Positions 12,636 through 24,717 are shown, counted from the stretch's first letter. The stretch is DNA of 64,000 nucleotides from Paramecium tetraurelia (GCF_000165425.1 NW_001798993.1:65064-129063); one strand, 5' to 3'. Notes: generated from the letters alone by a model not told the origin. Translations and numbers: made by a program.

Positions 12636-14271
12636 TTAATATTAAAATATGTAATTTAAATATCATTCTTTATTTATGATAATATTAAATAATACTCTAT
12701 AAGCTTTTGATGAACCAAATATATAATTCATATATCAACCACATATATTTGATATAATCGATAATGATAAAATATAAGAGAATGTTTTATTCTCAAATAA
12801 TACGATTAAGATATTCAATAAGCCAAGTCATCTCTAAGTAGTTTAAACATATTAATTATTTAATAATTTTTTTTTTTCATTTCTTTGGTATATACAAAGC
12901 AATTCTTTATTTCTTGATAAAATTTATTTTAGATTAAAATTTTGTTGAAGATTATATAAGAAATTGACCAGGATTAATCAGCGTGGTATATATATCAAGA
13001 ATTAGTGATAATTATTAATTTCGTTTAAGCATATCGAGGAAAAAATATAATTTACTGATCTTTCTTTACTAATATGCTTAGATATTATTCTTAATAGGAA
13101 ATGGATATTAGTGTTTATTATATATATTTTGTGAGATTACAATTCTCAACTTTTTCTCTTTTGAAACTCAAACTATGGCATTTTTTCCTTTATAAATTAT
13201 TATGATATCTATGTAATAAATATAGAAATATAATAATTAAAAAAAATTATATATTTCCAAATTATGGATGAAGATTTTTTTCAATTTAAATTAACATATT
13301 CAGATATTATGACTAGTATGCAAATCATAGGAAGTGCAATGATTAATAGCAAATACAAGTTCCATGTATTTCTTACATATATTTGATTCTTTGATCTTAA
13401 AGAGAGAGTTGATTTTTAATTTCGAAAATTTTATGCAATAATTGTAATACATTGTTGTTATTAGAGAAATTATTGGTTATGATTTGACTATGAGGAACTT
13501 GATTTTTCTAAGAATTTTAATCTAGCTTGTCTCACAGCTAAGTTTAAAACATTAAATTTTTTTTTTTTTTCAAAAAAGTGAGCTTGGGAAGAGAATTTTT
13601 TTGGTGTGTAAGTCTTATTAAGTCTCTCATACTCACTTTATCTCTCTAAAAGGTCCATTGTTATTTCTTAATATGTTTTCTATAGTTGCTTTGAAATCAG
13701 TGTAGAATTTCTTCCCAACAGTATTTATTTAGGTGAACGTGAATAAGTATGGTTTACATTTGCATTTGGAACCATCTCAATAATATTTTATTATATTATA
13801 ATAACATTTGGATAAGATTTATCTCATAAATAATTATTTTTTTTATAATCTCGTCAATTTATAATTGACATAATTTGAATATGGCTTTAATTATTGTAGA
13901 CAAATTACAAAAGCCATCATTTTTTTAATAATGACCAATAAAAATTTATTTAAAATAATTAATAAGAAATATCTAAGGCTTTTTTTGTTAATTTAGAAAT
14001 TTGTAAAAACTTATTATCAATATAATATCTTTTAATGCCATAAATCGTTATTTAATATACACCCTGAAATTTTTTCAAAAAATCAATCCATAAAAAATAA
14101 GCCTCTTGTCTATCATGATTCAATTTAATCATAATTATAAAATATCAGATGAAATTTTGTTTGAAAAAGGCCAGAAAAATTTAAATAATTAATTGCCTAA
14201 GGTAATAAATTTTAATTTTATTAATAATTACATCATTATTGATAAAAAATTATTAATATGTAAATATATGA
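12636..14271. other. 1.6 kb AT-rich gene-free stretch
   Basis: No credible coding frame on either strand; many TGA codons, long A/T runs and a 14-nt T tract at 13557-13570. A slightly more GC-balanced segment at about 13560-13780 was read in all frames without a convincing protein. It is long for intergenic DNA in a genome this compact. It could hold a non-coding RNA or a decayed gene, but nothing specific was seen. Confidence 0.4.
13557..13570. repeat. poly(T) tract, 14 nt
   Basis: Uninterrupted run of 14 T on the plus strand, the longest homopolymer noticed in the gene-free stretch, followed by CAAAAAAG. Confidence 0.8.
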
Positions 14272-14778
14272 TCATATTATTAGGGATTTCTACTTAAATA
14301 ACTCTAAAAAAACTACAATGAAGCATAGCATTGGAATTGCCAAGGACAAAACTATATTCAATTCGATTTTCTTAGTATTTTAAGTTTAATTAAAAAACTC
14401 TTTACTTTTGTTTTGAAGTCTCTTTTAATCTCTTAAATATTCAACTATAAATTTCATTGCGCTTTGTTGTTTTTCGAGATTATATTTACTATGTTGTGAA
14501 TCAGAATCAATAAATCTTTTTTTAGCGTCTTGAATTATGGTTCTAAATTTATTATTTTGAGCCTCCTTTCTTTCTGATGTATTGACTATACTTACACTGT
14601 GGTAATTGGGAAATTTGTAAAGATCTTCATACACTTTTTAACGAATTAAAAATTCACTGCTGATTTCTTTTTAAGACTCAATCTCTTTTTTCTTTGCTTA
14701 TTAATATTGCTTGGGATGATTAGATTAAACTTATAGCGATATTTTTCTATTTGGCTTTGGATAAAACTTTGAATTCAT
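14272..14778 (-). CDS. small tail-anchored membrane protein
   Basis: An intronless frame of 168 codons, starting MNSKFYPKPNRKISLQ. The body is hydrophilic and K/E/Q-rich, probably helical (ERKEAQNNKF, DAKKRFIDSDSQ). It ends with one hydrophobic segment, LNIVLSLAIPMLCFIVVFLE, and a short basic tail (LFKQKSLII), the layout of a tail-anchored protein. No family is recognised; a SNARE is conceivable but no SNARE motif was established. Confidence 0.6.
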
Positions 14779-15348
14779 GATATTTATTTTAATAATAGAA
14801 GAAAATGTTTATAGGATTTTTCTAAGAATACCAAATTGCTTCTGAAAATATTAGGAATATCAAAATTCCGAATGATAAATTCTTGTGCAAGAATAGCCAG
14901 AATTATTTGTAATTCATATACCATTATCTGAATATTTGAATTAATTAATAAAAAATATTATGCTTTTATAATTAAATTAATTGATTGTTTCATTAAATAT
15001 GACTATGAATTAATAGTTCTGAAAAGAATTTAAACTTCATAAAACATTTTAATGAACTAGAAGGATATTATTTTTAAATAAATAAGACTATTTCCAATTA
15101 AAAAATTTATTTATTTTCGGTTAAATCATTTAGAGTAATATCGTTAGAAATTTGAGTTGTTAATTTTTCACTCAAATTTCTACCTAAATATATAATTATA
15201 TAATTGAATTAAGTAATAAATGAATTTCAATTGATTATATTAAATATTTTTGTTTTTGAGAAGTAATTCAGAATTGTAATGTTTAGCTAATTGTTTGATA
15301 TTAAAATATCTAATTTATATTTAATATATATAGAATTGAGAATCAAAT
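14779..15348. other. AT-rich intergenic region
   Basis: Between two same-strand minus genes; no coding frame or repeat recognised. Confidence 0.5.
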
Positions 15349-17113
15349 TCATTATTACTTTTTTTTAGTCTAAATTTTATTCAGTTATAATTATAATTAT
15401 TGTATTTCATCATCCAACTTTCTGATTTCTTGTCTATGTTTTACAAAAATGTTTATTTGATTATTGAACTAATTAATACATAGAAATTAAGTACATCAAT
15501 AAGACTTTTGAGTGTTCCAATTTCATCCCTCATTAAATCTGTATAATTTTGAAGGATTTCAACTCCTCTCATAACTTCTTTGTCTCTCATTTTTAGGAAT
15601 TAATATTGTTTTTCATTTTAAGTTTGCATTCGTTTATCATAGAGTAATTTTTATTATTTATCGAAGCCTGTGAGAGAGGTGAATATCTTGGATTTATAAC
15701 TGCTTTGTAAGTTTTATTTGATATTATTGTATTTTAATCCTCTAAATTCTCGAATCTTGAGTATCTCAGTCAAGAATTGAGTGTAAGAATCAGGGAAACC
15801 ATCTTTATATTTTTTTTCAATTTTATCAATTTATTAGCTTAATTCACTAAAGTGATCTAAATAATTTAAATAAGAATACATATCCATCAATTCGAAATTG
15901 TATCTGATACAGTCAAGCTCTAATTAATCAATGTTCTATTGGATGACTTGTAAACACTTTTCATACTCAGGATTATCATAGAATTAACTCAGTTGAACAT
16001 AATACAATGACATGGCTTGATCTCTCATTTGATTCAATTTATAAGCCAAGGAATCAACTGTGACTTCTTCTGAGATTGAACAAAACTCCCTGATTTCTTT
16101 ATAATATATGCTTTCTATATAGTCTTTCTCATATTTAATTTATTTTTGAATGGCTTTCAAAAATCTACATGGAATAGTAATATGATATATACATATTTTC
16201 TATTACATTAATTTTATCTAACTCGGACATTGAACTTTTAGTAATTATCTCAGCAATTGAGAAGAAAGTCAAAAAATCGATTTCATAACTTCTATAAATC
16301 TTTTTCTATAATGACATTTCAAGTTCCAAGGCCCAGTTATATAGAGTGTCGGATGGATTATCAACAAAGGATGAACCTGAAGCACTCAGATAATTAGATT
16401 CTTCCATGATTGTAATTTTGATATTGTCATAGATTTGATACCATTTATATTGGTCTATACTCTATCCTTAGCCTTCAACCAAATTGATAATCTGTAACTT
16501 GTAATTAGGATTATCATCATGTTTAGTGATTTAATGAAAATTTTCCAAAATCTCATCATCATTATTGTTAATGAGGAATACAATTTCACTTGCCAAAATA
16601 GAGGCCACTGTCATTAAAACTGTATCTGCATGTATAAATACACTATTGTTCTCAACCAAATTCAAACTTTATCTTCTCAACTGTTTTTCCTTAAACTATT
16701 CTCCTAAAATGCATAAAAGTTGATATAATTAGATGTTCTTATGTTCATTGTATATCACATGATTCCAAATGTAAATTCCTTTTTACAACGTTGTGTCTAT
16801 GAGGGGTAAGCTTTTATCGAAGTTCAATTTAGAAAGTTGATTTATTTCAGACCGTGTAGCTACATAGACAACGAAAGAAGCAGGCCCAGTTCTAAAGAGT
16901 GAATTCTAATTTAAAATTAGTGTAAAATACATATTTCTTAATGTCCAAACATAACTTGATTTGCTTAACATTATCGTCCCATTGTAAAAATCTTATTGGT
17001 TTTGCATCCACATGACTTTTCTTCATCTGTGATGGTTGCATAAGAACTGTGGCCTTCTTAACTACTTTTTGATTTATAAAAGGTGATAATTGGTTAGACT
17101 AGAAAACATTCAT
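15349..17113 (-). CDS. degenerate guanylate-binding-protein-like protein
   Basis: Starts MNVFQSNQLSPFINQKVV; about 560 residues in several exons, ending in a coiled coil (VKHRQEIRKLDDEIQQLQLQ) reached through a 26-nt intron. Order of blocks resembles the GBP/atlastin large GTPase domain: KPIRFLQWDDN (GBP: KPIQLIxWDEN), GPASFVVYVATRSEINQL where GBP has GPVxVVxIVGLYRTGKSYLLN, QKGIYIW (GBP: TKGIWMW), then ILASEIVFLINN (GBP: LLSSTFVYNS). The P-loop GKS and the DTEG switch are not present: TRSEIN and ILGEQ stand in their places. If homologous, it cannot bind GTP normally. The assignment is by eye over weak similarity; the gene itself is well supported. Confidence 0.5.
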
Positions 17114-17183
17114 TTTCCTATATTAAATTTCAACTATTATTTTAATAATCACAATAAACACAATCACTATTACACTTTAATTA

Positions 17184-18425
17184 TCATTCTTTGAAAAACT
17201 CATGTTGCAATACTTCTTCAGCCGTTATCCTAACTCTGTGATCATAAACAAATATCTTATTCAATAAATCAATTACAGCAGGACTTGCGAGTTCTCTGTT
17301 CTCCTCATCAACGAAATTCTCCAAAGGTTGCCTCTCATATCCTTCCAATGTTTTTTTGAATTTCTCGGTTAATGTAATGTTATACTTCTCACAATACAAA
17401 AATAAATCCTTTGAACCCAATACCTTGACTACTTATAATAATTAATCATCATTGTTTCTTCCTTTGAAAAAAGGGTACTTTTTAAATATAGTAGATGCTA
17501 GGATTGATCCTAAAGCCCATACGTCAACTGCATAATCATAATGCTTATAATGGACCAATTGTTCTGGAGCCCTGTAATGACGAGTCCCTACTCTTGTCCT
17601 GTATTCTTTCAATGGATAGTAAAAATCACTCACTCCCCAATCAATTATTTGTATCTCATCATTTGAAACTATAATATTTTAAGGTTTTATGTCTAAATGC
17701 ATAATTCCCTTTGAATGAGTAATGCTGAGACCCTGAAATAACTAGAAATAAAACTTTTTTATCTCCTCCAAAATTAAATCATGATAAAATGAATAGATCC
17801 TATAATCAAGGGTTTTGCTATCCTCTAATTCCTAAAACACTAAAACAGGGCTTGTATCGTTCATATACATATCCACTAATCTTACAATTGATGCTTTCTT
17901 TTCCTCATTCAAAATATCTATAATTTATGCTTCCATTCTTGCCCACCACAGGTATTATGATTTTATTTACTTCAAAACAACACGTAAACCATCTGATAAT
18001 CTTACCCCACTTTACACAAATGCAAAGGTACCATCGCCTAAGTATTTTTTTACGGCATAATCACTCATATTTCCTTCAGGAATTATTAAGGGAATCAATT
18101 CCATTTTATTTACATTTTGGTGTATTCTAGATACTCTTAAATCATTCAAGTTTATCTCTTGATTATAATCATAAGGTGATAGTTATTCTACAAAATCTGT
18201 AGTTTTATCATCATCAAAGTAATCAGGTGAGATTGAAGAATAATGATTTTTTTGATTTGTAGTTGAAGAATGGACAACAACATTATTATCATAGTAGTGT
18301 TTCTATTACCCTCCTAACATCACTGCTATTGATTAATTAAGAAATGCATCATTAGGATCAGGGGATTCCCTTCCAAAAGTTAAGAGAAAAATAGAAATAA
18401 TAAATAACATAAAATAATTATTCAT
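17184..18425 (-). CDS. CK2-alpha-like protein kinase with signal peptide
   Basis: The C-terminal 330 residues are a protein kinase nearest to CK2 alpha: glycine loop LGDGTFAFV, DWG (as in CK2, not DFG), GTRHYRAPEQLV, DVWALGSI, and a CK2-type C-terminal lobe (YCEKYNITL, ENRELASPAVIDLLNKI, YDHRVRITAEEVLQHEFF). The catalytic loop reads MHLDIKPQN, so HRD is HLD; the catalytic Asp and Asn are kept. The N-terminus starts MNNYFMLFIISIFLLTFG, a clear signal peptide, followed by about 100 acidic, Tyr/Asp-rich residues. This suggests a kinase of the secretory pathway or cell exterior. Frame continuity from the signal peptide into the kinase domain was checked by reading; small introns occur. Only 70 nt separate it from the GBP-like gene. 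Confidence 0.85.
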
Positions 18426-18546
18426 TTCAATTGATGATAATCAGGCTCGCTTCTTTACTCTTGTAAGGGATGCGTGACAACCCCTACGCCAAATGAGCAA
18501 TTATAACTTTGAAACTGTAATTTAATAGTTTATAAAATAATTTGTA
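18426..18546. promoter_or_regulatory. short GC-richer intergenic element
   Basis: This 121-nt gap between the Rab stop and the kinase start contains, at about 18446-18502, a stretch much richer in G and C than its surroundings (AAGGGATGCGTGACAACCCC, with a possible GCGT/ACGC stem). It could be part of the kinase promoter or a small RNA. No family is recognised. Confidence 0.25.
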
Positions 18547-19176
18547 TCAACAACAATCCTTCTTTTTTTTTTATGCTGATTTTGTATTTTTGGTTAAGTT
18601 TATTTTATAATTATTGTCTTCTGTAAGATTTGGCAATGAAACCTTACCATTACATTGCTAACATGCTAGATCAGCTAATCTTTAAAATGCCTCATGAACA
18701 TTTAGACCTAACTTGGCTGATGTTTCAATATAATCCACATTTAATTAATTTGCTAATTCTTCTCCTTATTATTACGATACGACTCGTTAATCACCTATGT
18801 CTTTCTTATTAGCAATCAAAATTATTGCAATATCATTTTTGCCATGTTGCTTTAAAGAATTCATCCAAAATGTGATTTCTTGAAATGATTTCAAATCATC
18901 TACAGCATAAACAAGCAATACTCCATGAGCAAATTTATAATAATTTTATGTTAAAGTTCTAAATTTCTCTTATCCAGCAGTGTCCCAAATTTGCATTTTC
19001 ATTACTTTGCCATTTGTTTTCACTTCTTTGAATTTAAAATCAACTCCTATTGTAGTAATATGACTTTCACTATAGTTATCATCAGTAAATCGTGTTAAAA
19101 GATTTGTCTTTCCCACTTAAGAAGATCCAAGGATTAGAAACTTGCACATTATATCATAAGTTGGTTGCTTTGACAT
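18547..19176 (-). CDS. Rab-family small GTPase
   Basis: About 200 residues, starting [17 protein letters not shown]. All G boxes are visible: P-loop GSSQVGKTN, switch [13 protein letters not shown] (Rab-type, with the G2 Thr), WDTAGQEKFRTL, NKKD and [10 protein letters not shown]. The C-terminus is basic with a terminal Cys-Cys (KKKKDCC), the geranylgeranylation signal of Rabs. Rabs cycle between GDP and GTP forms to direct vesicle traffic. The effector region is closest to the Rab1/Rab8 type, but the exact subfamily is not assigned. The CC end depends on reading TAA as Gln near the 3' end, which supports the altered code. No intron was needed. Confidence 0.95.
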
Positions 19177-19930
19177 ATATATTTCTAATTACTTTAGATT
19201 ATAAACAAATATAAATTTTTTAATTTTGTGATCATAATGATTACTTTGAAATCTTATAGAGACTCTGCACCCTTATTTTAATGTATTGGCATGAATAATA
19301 TCTACCTCAATCATGATTCATATCACTTAAATTTAATTCCTGTTTCTGTTAGTTAACGTAATAATAATAGAAAAAAATAGGACAAACGAGCTAATTTTAT
19401 CTAAATTTAACTCTAAAGCCAATTAACTTTAATCAGATTTGAATATAGATTTTATTCTAAATTAGCGTTATGTTCTATGAATTTTATTATCAATTTTGAA
19501 GGTAGCCTCATAAAAATAATACTCTATATGCAATTACTTTTAACTCTTTTGGTGATTCATCTTATAAACAACAATTATAATAAAATCCTCCTTGAATTCG
19601 TTATTGATAAACTCTAAAATGAAAATTTAGAGGATTTTTAATATATATAACTGTTGATATCACATTATTTGATCACTAGGGTATTCTCAAATTAATTATA
19701 AAATTTCCATTATTATAATTAATATACTTTTAAATTTATACGATGTCACTAAAAAGAATCATAAACCTCCTATTTTTAAATGAAGAGCAATTAATTATAA
19801 TAATATTAAAGTGTAATTAAAGAAAGCAAAAGTAAATAAATCACATTTTAAATGAGTCTTAAGAATACTCAATTTAAAGGGTATAATTAATAGTAATTTG
19901 CTAAATAGACAAAATATACAATGCGAAGAA
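19177..19930. other. AT-rich intergenic region, possible small ORF
   Basis: Mostly AT-rich with no recognised element. A minus-strand frame at 19318-19560 (81 codons, beginning MNHQKSQKQLHIEYYFYEA) looks protein-like and is open further upstream, but it has no family, no supported start and a hydrophobic end. It may be a small gene, a gene remnant or chance in a code with one stop. Confidence 0.3.
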
Positions 19931-21444
19931 TCATTATTGTTAAGCAAGTTTCTTAATAGTTACAAGATCATTTAATTCCTTATTAACATCTTAAATTTAA
20001 TCGATTATCTCTAGTAATTTCTATCTTTTTTCTTTTTTAATAGTCATATCTGTTTGTTATTGAATTTATTCTTCAATATCTTAGTATTATAAATTGAGGG
20101 CTGTCAATAGTTCATCTAAGAATCGTATTCTTTAGACAGCTTCAACATATTTCTAGTTCTTTCTACCAAGTTATTAATCATTCAAAGTTATTTCATCTCC
20201 AATAATAACAGCATTATTATATAAATCATTCTTTTACGAAGATGGATAATTTTCCTCTAAAGTCTTTACTATTAATCGGCTGACACCACTACTTTATGAA
20301 TCATATCCTTATTATTTTTAATTCTAAAAGTTATTATTTTGCATTGATTGAGATTGAGTCAGGAACTAAGGATCTTTCAATTTATTCAGACTCTTGCTTT
20401 TAATTTAACGTAGGTCTCTTATTTTTGAGGCCTTGACTGACATTTCTTTTGAAGATATTTATTTGATATTCTTTTTTTTTGTGACTCTTGGACTTATTGT
20501 AGTTAAATTAGATTTTGAAGATAGAGTAATTAATTATTGTCTCAATTATTCTATTCTTATATTTGATTCAGATGATTTTTTTACTCTTCTAAATTCAGAT
20601 TCTTCAAGTTCTTATGTTTTTATATCTAAATTGGATTTCAAATTTTCAATGGCATCATTAAGCTATTAGTTTTCTTTTGTCAAATGTTCTAATTAAAATT
20701 TTAATTAATTATTTTCTTCTTCCAACTCTAGAATAATAAAATAAAATACTTCTAAATATGCTTTCATTATAATAATCTGTATACTATTCTATATAAGCAT
20801 CAGCCTCAAAAAGTTTCTCTTTCAATTTAGATAATTCTAATTATAATTTTTCATTGTTTTGCTACAAAAATCGTTTCTCATTTTTCTCTTACTCCAATAG
20901 AAATTAGAGGTGTGAATAATTCTAAAAAAATGTTATACCAAATTTACCTATTTTTCTTATTGTAAAGATTGGTTTTATGAGTTCATCTTGTTTCGATAAT
21001 TAGTGTTATTTTCTTCTTGAATTCTCAACTACTCAATTCTTTTGATATAAGAATAAAGATTACAAATTTTGCTTTTCCTCTATATATTCTCTGTATTTTT
21101 GATCAGCCTATTATGTAATGTTCAATAAATTCTATTATAATTGTGTAATTTTGCATTCATAATCCTCTATCCTCATTTTAGCTGTAAATTCTTATTGCAT
21201 CAGTTTCTACTCAAGTTCTTTCGTTTATAAGCTTTCACTAGTTTTTAGATGAACACTGGATTCCTTTAGTTTTCTCTCATTAGACTTTAGATTACTCTTA
21301 CTATCATTAGATGTCTAATCAATTATAAAGTCTTACTACTAGACTCTGTAAACTTTAATTCTCAAACTCAAGCTATTTGATCTTCTCTTACAAAGCCTTC
21401 ATTGCATTCACATAACTTTGAGAAACTGTAAGGTTGTTACTCAT
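19931..21444 (-). CDS. coiled-coil protein
   Basis: Starts MSNNLTVSQSYVNAMKALQE. A 25-nt intron (GTAGTAAGAC...GATTAG) follows QSL and restores a frame that is coiled coil almost throughout (KSNERKLKESSVHLKTSESL, CKITQLQQNLLNITQQ). It ends DVNKELNDLVTIKKLAQQ and TGA. The middle is S/D-rich (about 20430-20650). A second intron is needed near 20930-21050, which was not fixed exactly. Function unknown; structural role likely by composition only. Confidence 0.65.
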
Positions 21445-22115
21445 TTTTTATTCATCTGATGGGCTGGAAACGATATATTGCTTTTTTTATTGGTCTTTGC
21501 CTCGAACTTTATACCCAACGAAAAGCTAGGAATTTATGAATTAGTTGTATTTAGAATGCTTATCGGAAAGCACTGAGTGAAAGCTATCAGCTTTCATTAA
21601 TTTATTTATTTATAAATAGTAAGTTATATAACTGCAAAACAGATTAGAATTTAATAACAAACAACACAGATAATTATTTTCATTAGGAAGAACATTAAAC
21701 TCAAAATTACAATAATCCGACTAAAAGAATAATTTTATATCTTATCATTCTGAAAAACCCTAATTTTAGAAATACCTTTTCGTATTAAAAGCTATACTTT
21801 AATCTTCAATTTTATTTAATAATTGAGATTTCATTTTATTTTTGTTGAGAGTAGTACCAATATAGAGGAGAAAATATTATCCAAAAAAACAAAGGGTATA
21901 AAAATAAATTATTTATTGGAATAACAATAGCAGCCATAGAAAAATTAATTTCACCTTTCTGTTTATAATGAGCAACACTTATCCAACAGCTTGAATTAAC
22001 TTTAATTAAAAGTTTAGTTTTTCAATTATGAATTTCAAATAAATTGTTTATTTACAATGATGACAAATTATTATGCAGTGATGCTGATAAAAATATTATA
22101 ATATTTTATATATTA
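21445..22115. other. AT-rich intergenic region
   Basis: No gene or repeat recognised. The segment at about 21450-21600 is somewhat less AT-rich and probably carries the upstream region of the coiled-coil gene. Confidence 0.45.
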
Positions 22116-22613
22116 TCACTATAAATACTTGTTTAAAAATAGATGAGCAGTAATAAGGATGATGAATATAACCGAAAAGGCTTCTATTAGGAAGATACAA
22201 ACCTTTTTATTAACATCATCATCCTAATAAATCTGATGTTGAACGTGAGATTTATACTGTTTGACCTGTTTAAGTTGATCTTCTCTTTACTTTATATAGA
22301 AGGGCACACACTAAAGTTATTTGAAATCATATACTTATTATTATTCTAATCTGTTGATTATTGAATTAGGGGGGGTTTCAAGAGACTTAAGGTTTTTCTG
22401 TTATCCCATCTCTTTTAATACCTGAGATTTAAAATCAGATTGATTTGACTCTGTTTCTATTATAATCTTTCTCTTTTGAAAATGAGAGAAGTCATCAGTC
22501 ATAAATTTCTTGAACTTGCTACTGCCTTTCTATGTTTCTTATGTTTGAGCTTCAAAAGCCTAATTGTTTTATGAATTATTGGTATTAATATGTCCAAAAG
22601 ATCCTCTTTTCAT
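22116..22613 (-). CDS. single-pass membrane protein with C-terminal anchor
   Basis: An intronless frame of 166 codons, starting MKRGSFGHINTNNSQNNQAF. The first 135 residues are hydrophilic (N/Q/K-rich, FKKFMTDDFSHFQKRK); near the end lies one hydrophobic span (VCIFLIEAFSVIFIILITAH) followed by LFLNKYLQ. No family is recognised. The opposite strand has an open frame at 22143-22364 that is the shadow of this span. Confidence 0.6.
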
Positions 22614-22734
22614 TATATGACAAGGGTAAAATTTTAATTTAATTAATATTGACTAATGTTAATACAATTAGTTAAAATTAAGATCATATAAAATAAGTGA
22701 TATTTTATTGAGAATATAAATATTAAGTTAAAAA

Positions 22735-23612
22735 TCACTTATTTTAGTAGGTTTAAAGGTTTGATTTCTTTGAAATCTCTTTGACTCTTTAGTTCAGATC
22801 ACCTTTAGTTTTAAGCGTAGAAGCCTTTTTTAATTCCTCAAGCTTTAAATTCTTCTCGTGATATTTTTTTGAATCTGATATAAGAAATCTTATGATTTAA
22901 CTTTCTTATATTTCTTAAGTACAGAACAAAGAATTCAAATAAGTCTCTAAGTCCTCCTTTCTCTTTTCGATATTCTCTTAAGATAATTACATTAAGTATT
23001 ACCTGGTTTTTCATGAGTTTACCCAAATAATTTCCTTGTTGGAAACTATGGTAATTTGTTTTTGAATCCCTGTTCTATAAGGGCTTCATGTATATTTTTG
23101 ATTTCAGAATATCTTTGTTTGTATACCCATTCATCATTTGTATAATTATTCTTGAAACGAAGAGAATACACTACTACGTCATCATACAAAGCATAGTTTT
23201 CAATCTTTATAGTAATATTCATTCTAAAGATATTGTTTATATTCTACTATTATTTTTGATCAGTCTCTAGGGGTAAATATTGTTAGAATGGTGTTAAACT
23301 AAGTATTTTTTCAATGCTTAAAAGTTCATTAAAATAAACTTCTAATTCAAATTGTCTTTGCTGAATTCTTTCCTCATTTTTATTGGTTTTGCTAAAGAGA
23401 GATCTCCCTGGGAACTATGGCAATTACAATTATAGTTTTAATAGAGTAATATTCTTGTGCAACTGATCGTGAAAATCTTTAATTTCAGAATACCTACTCG
23501 TAGTTGTTTTAGTTTCTTTCTCATTATTTAAATTAGTAACTGTGATTTTATAGTGAACTTTATCGTTTTGTATCTCGTGGTTAAGCTAAGCTTTAAACCT
23601 CTGTACCAGCAT
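22735..23612 (-). CDS. tandem PX-domain protein (phosphoinositide binding)
   Basis: About 275 residues, starting MLVQRFKAQLNHEIQNDKVH. Two PX domains follow one another. Each has the RYSEIKDFH / RYSEIKNIH block (the Arg contacts the 3-phosphate of PtdIns3P in the family), then LPQFPGRSLF / LPQFPTRKLF (the PxxP-type loop), then IQQRQFELEVYF / IEKRKEDLETYL. A 26-nt intron (GTAATACTTA...CTTAAG) lies in the second domain. The C-terminus is a short basic tail. PX proteins bind endosomal PtdIns3P. The gene consists of the two domains and little else. Confidence 0.85.
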
Positions 23613-23756
23613 TTATCTTTATTGATAATAAAATAATTATAAAGTGAATAAAACACCAAATTCAATATATTAAGTTTAAATTTATAAATAAAGTATCTTA
23701 TACTCACAAAAATTATATTAATGGGTTTTGTGAGAATCATGAACAATTCTGAAAAA

Positions 23757-24717
23757 ATGAATTTGCTCTTTTATCGAGACTACAATAAATCATATATAAA
23801 AACGAAATCATGGTTTACTTTAAATAAATCAGAAACTATGCAAACATCAAAAGGAAAAAAAGTCGAATAGATGCCCATTAATTCAACTAATTCTTGGAAA
23901 AAGGAATTCCATAGGCTTATCATCTACTAAAACTAAATTAGAAGATTAAAATACAACTATTACTTAGAAAACTTAAAACATAACTAAGTAAATCTAAAAG
24001 AATAAATATCACGCAGGTATAACAAGATAGAAATTAAGAAAAATAATAGAACTAGAGAAAACAAGAAAACAGATCAAAAAAAATTTAAAATAGGATAAAT
24101 TTGTTCCAAAACCTTTTGAAGAAAAGCTTATGAATTCTTGTTAGCTGTCATTTTATCTCTCTCCTCCTGAAAATTAGTTGGATAGTTCATTTTTTAACTT
24201 ATTTGTACAACAATTACAAAATTTAATCTAATAAATGGTTTTATATCAAATAGGAAAATTAAATATTGATTCATTCGAAATGCGCTACAATCTAAAGTTG
24301 TGTTTATCTTGGAATCGCATATAAAAATATCAAGTAAAAATTTACAAATTATGCTTAATATTATATTATATAAAAGTTTGGGCATATTTATTAAAAATTA
24401 TAAATTAACAGAATTAACAACATTTGACATCAATTTAGATCAAACATATTTCTAAAAATATCAGAAACTCCATATTGTCCAATTTAAGGTTTGACTATCT
24501 ATAAATAGATTGTGAAAGATTGAAAAATTTCAACATCCTATATGTTTCAATGAACAACCTTAAATTTCTAGATTATGCTTTATCATAATTAAGTAAGTAA
24601 ATTAATTTAAATAATTAAAGTTAACAATATTATAACCAAAACTATTTTTATATATTACAAGTTATAATATGTATTTATATGTTCTAATTAGAATGCTAAA
24701 CACAATTAGATGATTGA
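23757..24717 (+). CDS. unknown protein, exon structure unresolved
   Basis: The frame ending at 24715-24717 stays open for about 290 codons and looks like a basic, helical protein (KIIELEKTRKQIKKNLKQDK, KLNIDSFEMRYNLKLCLSWN, FDYLQIDCERLKNFNILYVS). Two starts compete: ATG at 23810, in the same frame (MVYFKQIRNYANIKRKKS), and ATG at 23757 in another frame (MNLLFYRDYNKSYIKTKS), which would need an intron. A 29-nt intron candidate (GTAAATCTAA...CACGCAG) lies near 23990. No family is recognised. Confidence 0.45.

Noticed and set aside
22143..22364. Plus-strand frame of 73 residues with hydrophobic segments
   Set aside because: The minus strand has a longer frame with a better protein, including the anchor segment.
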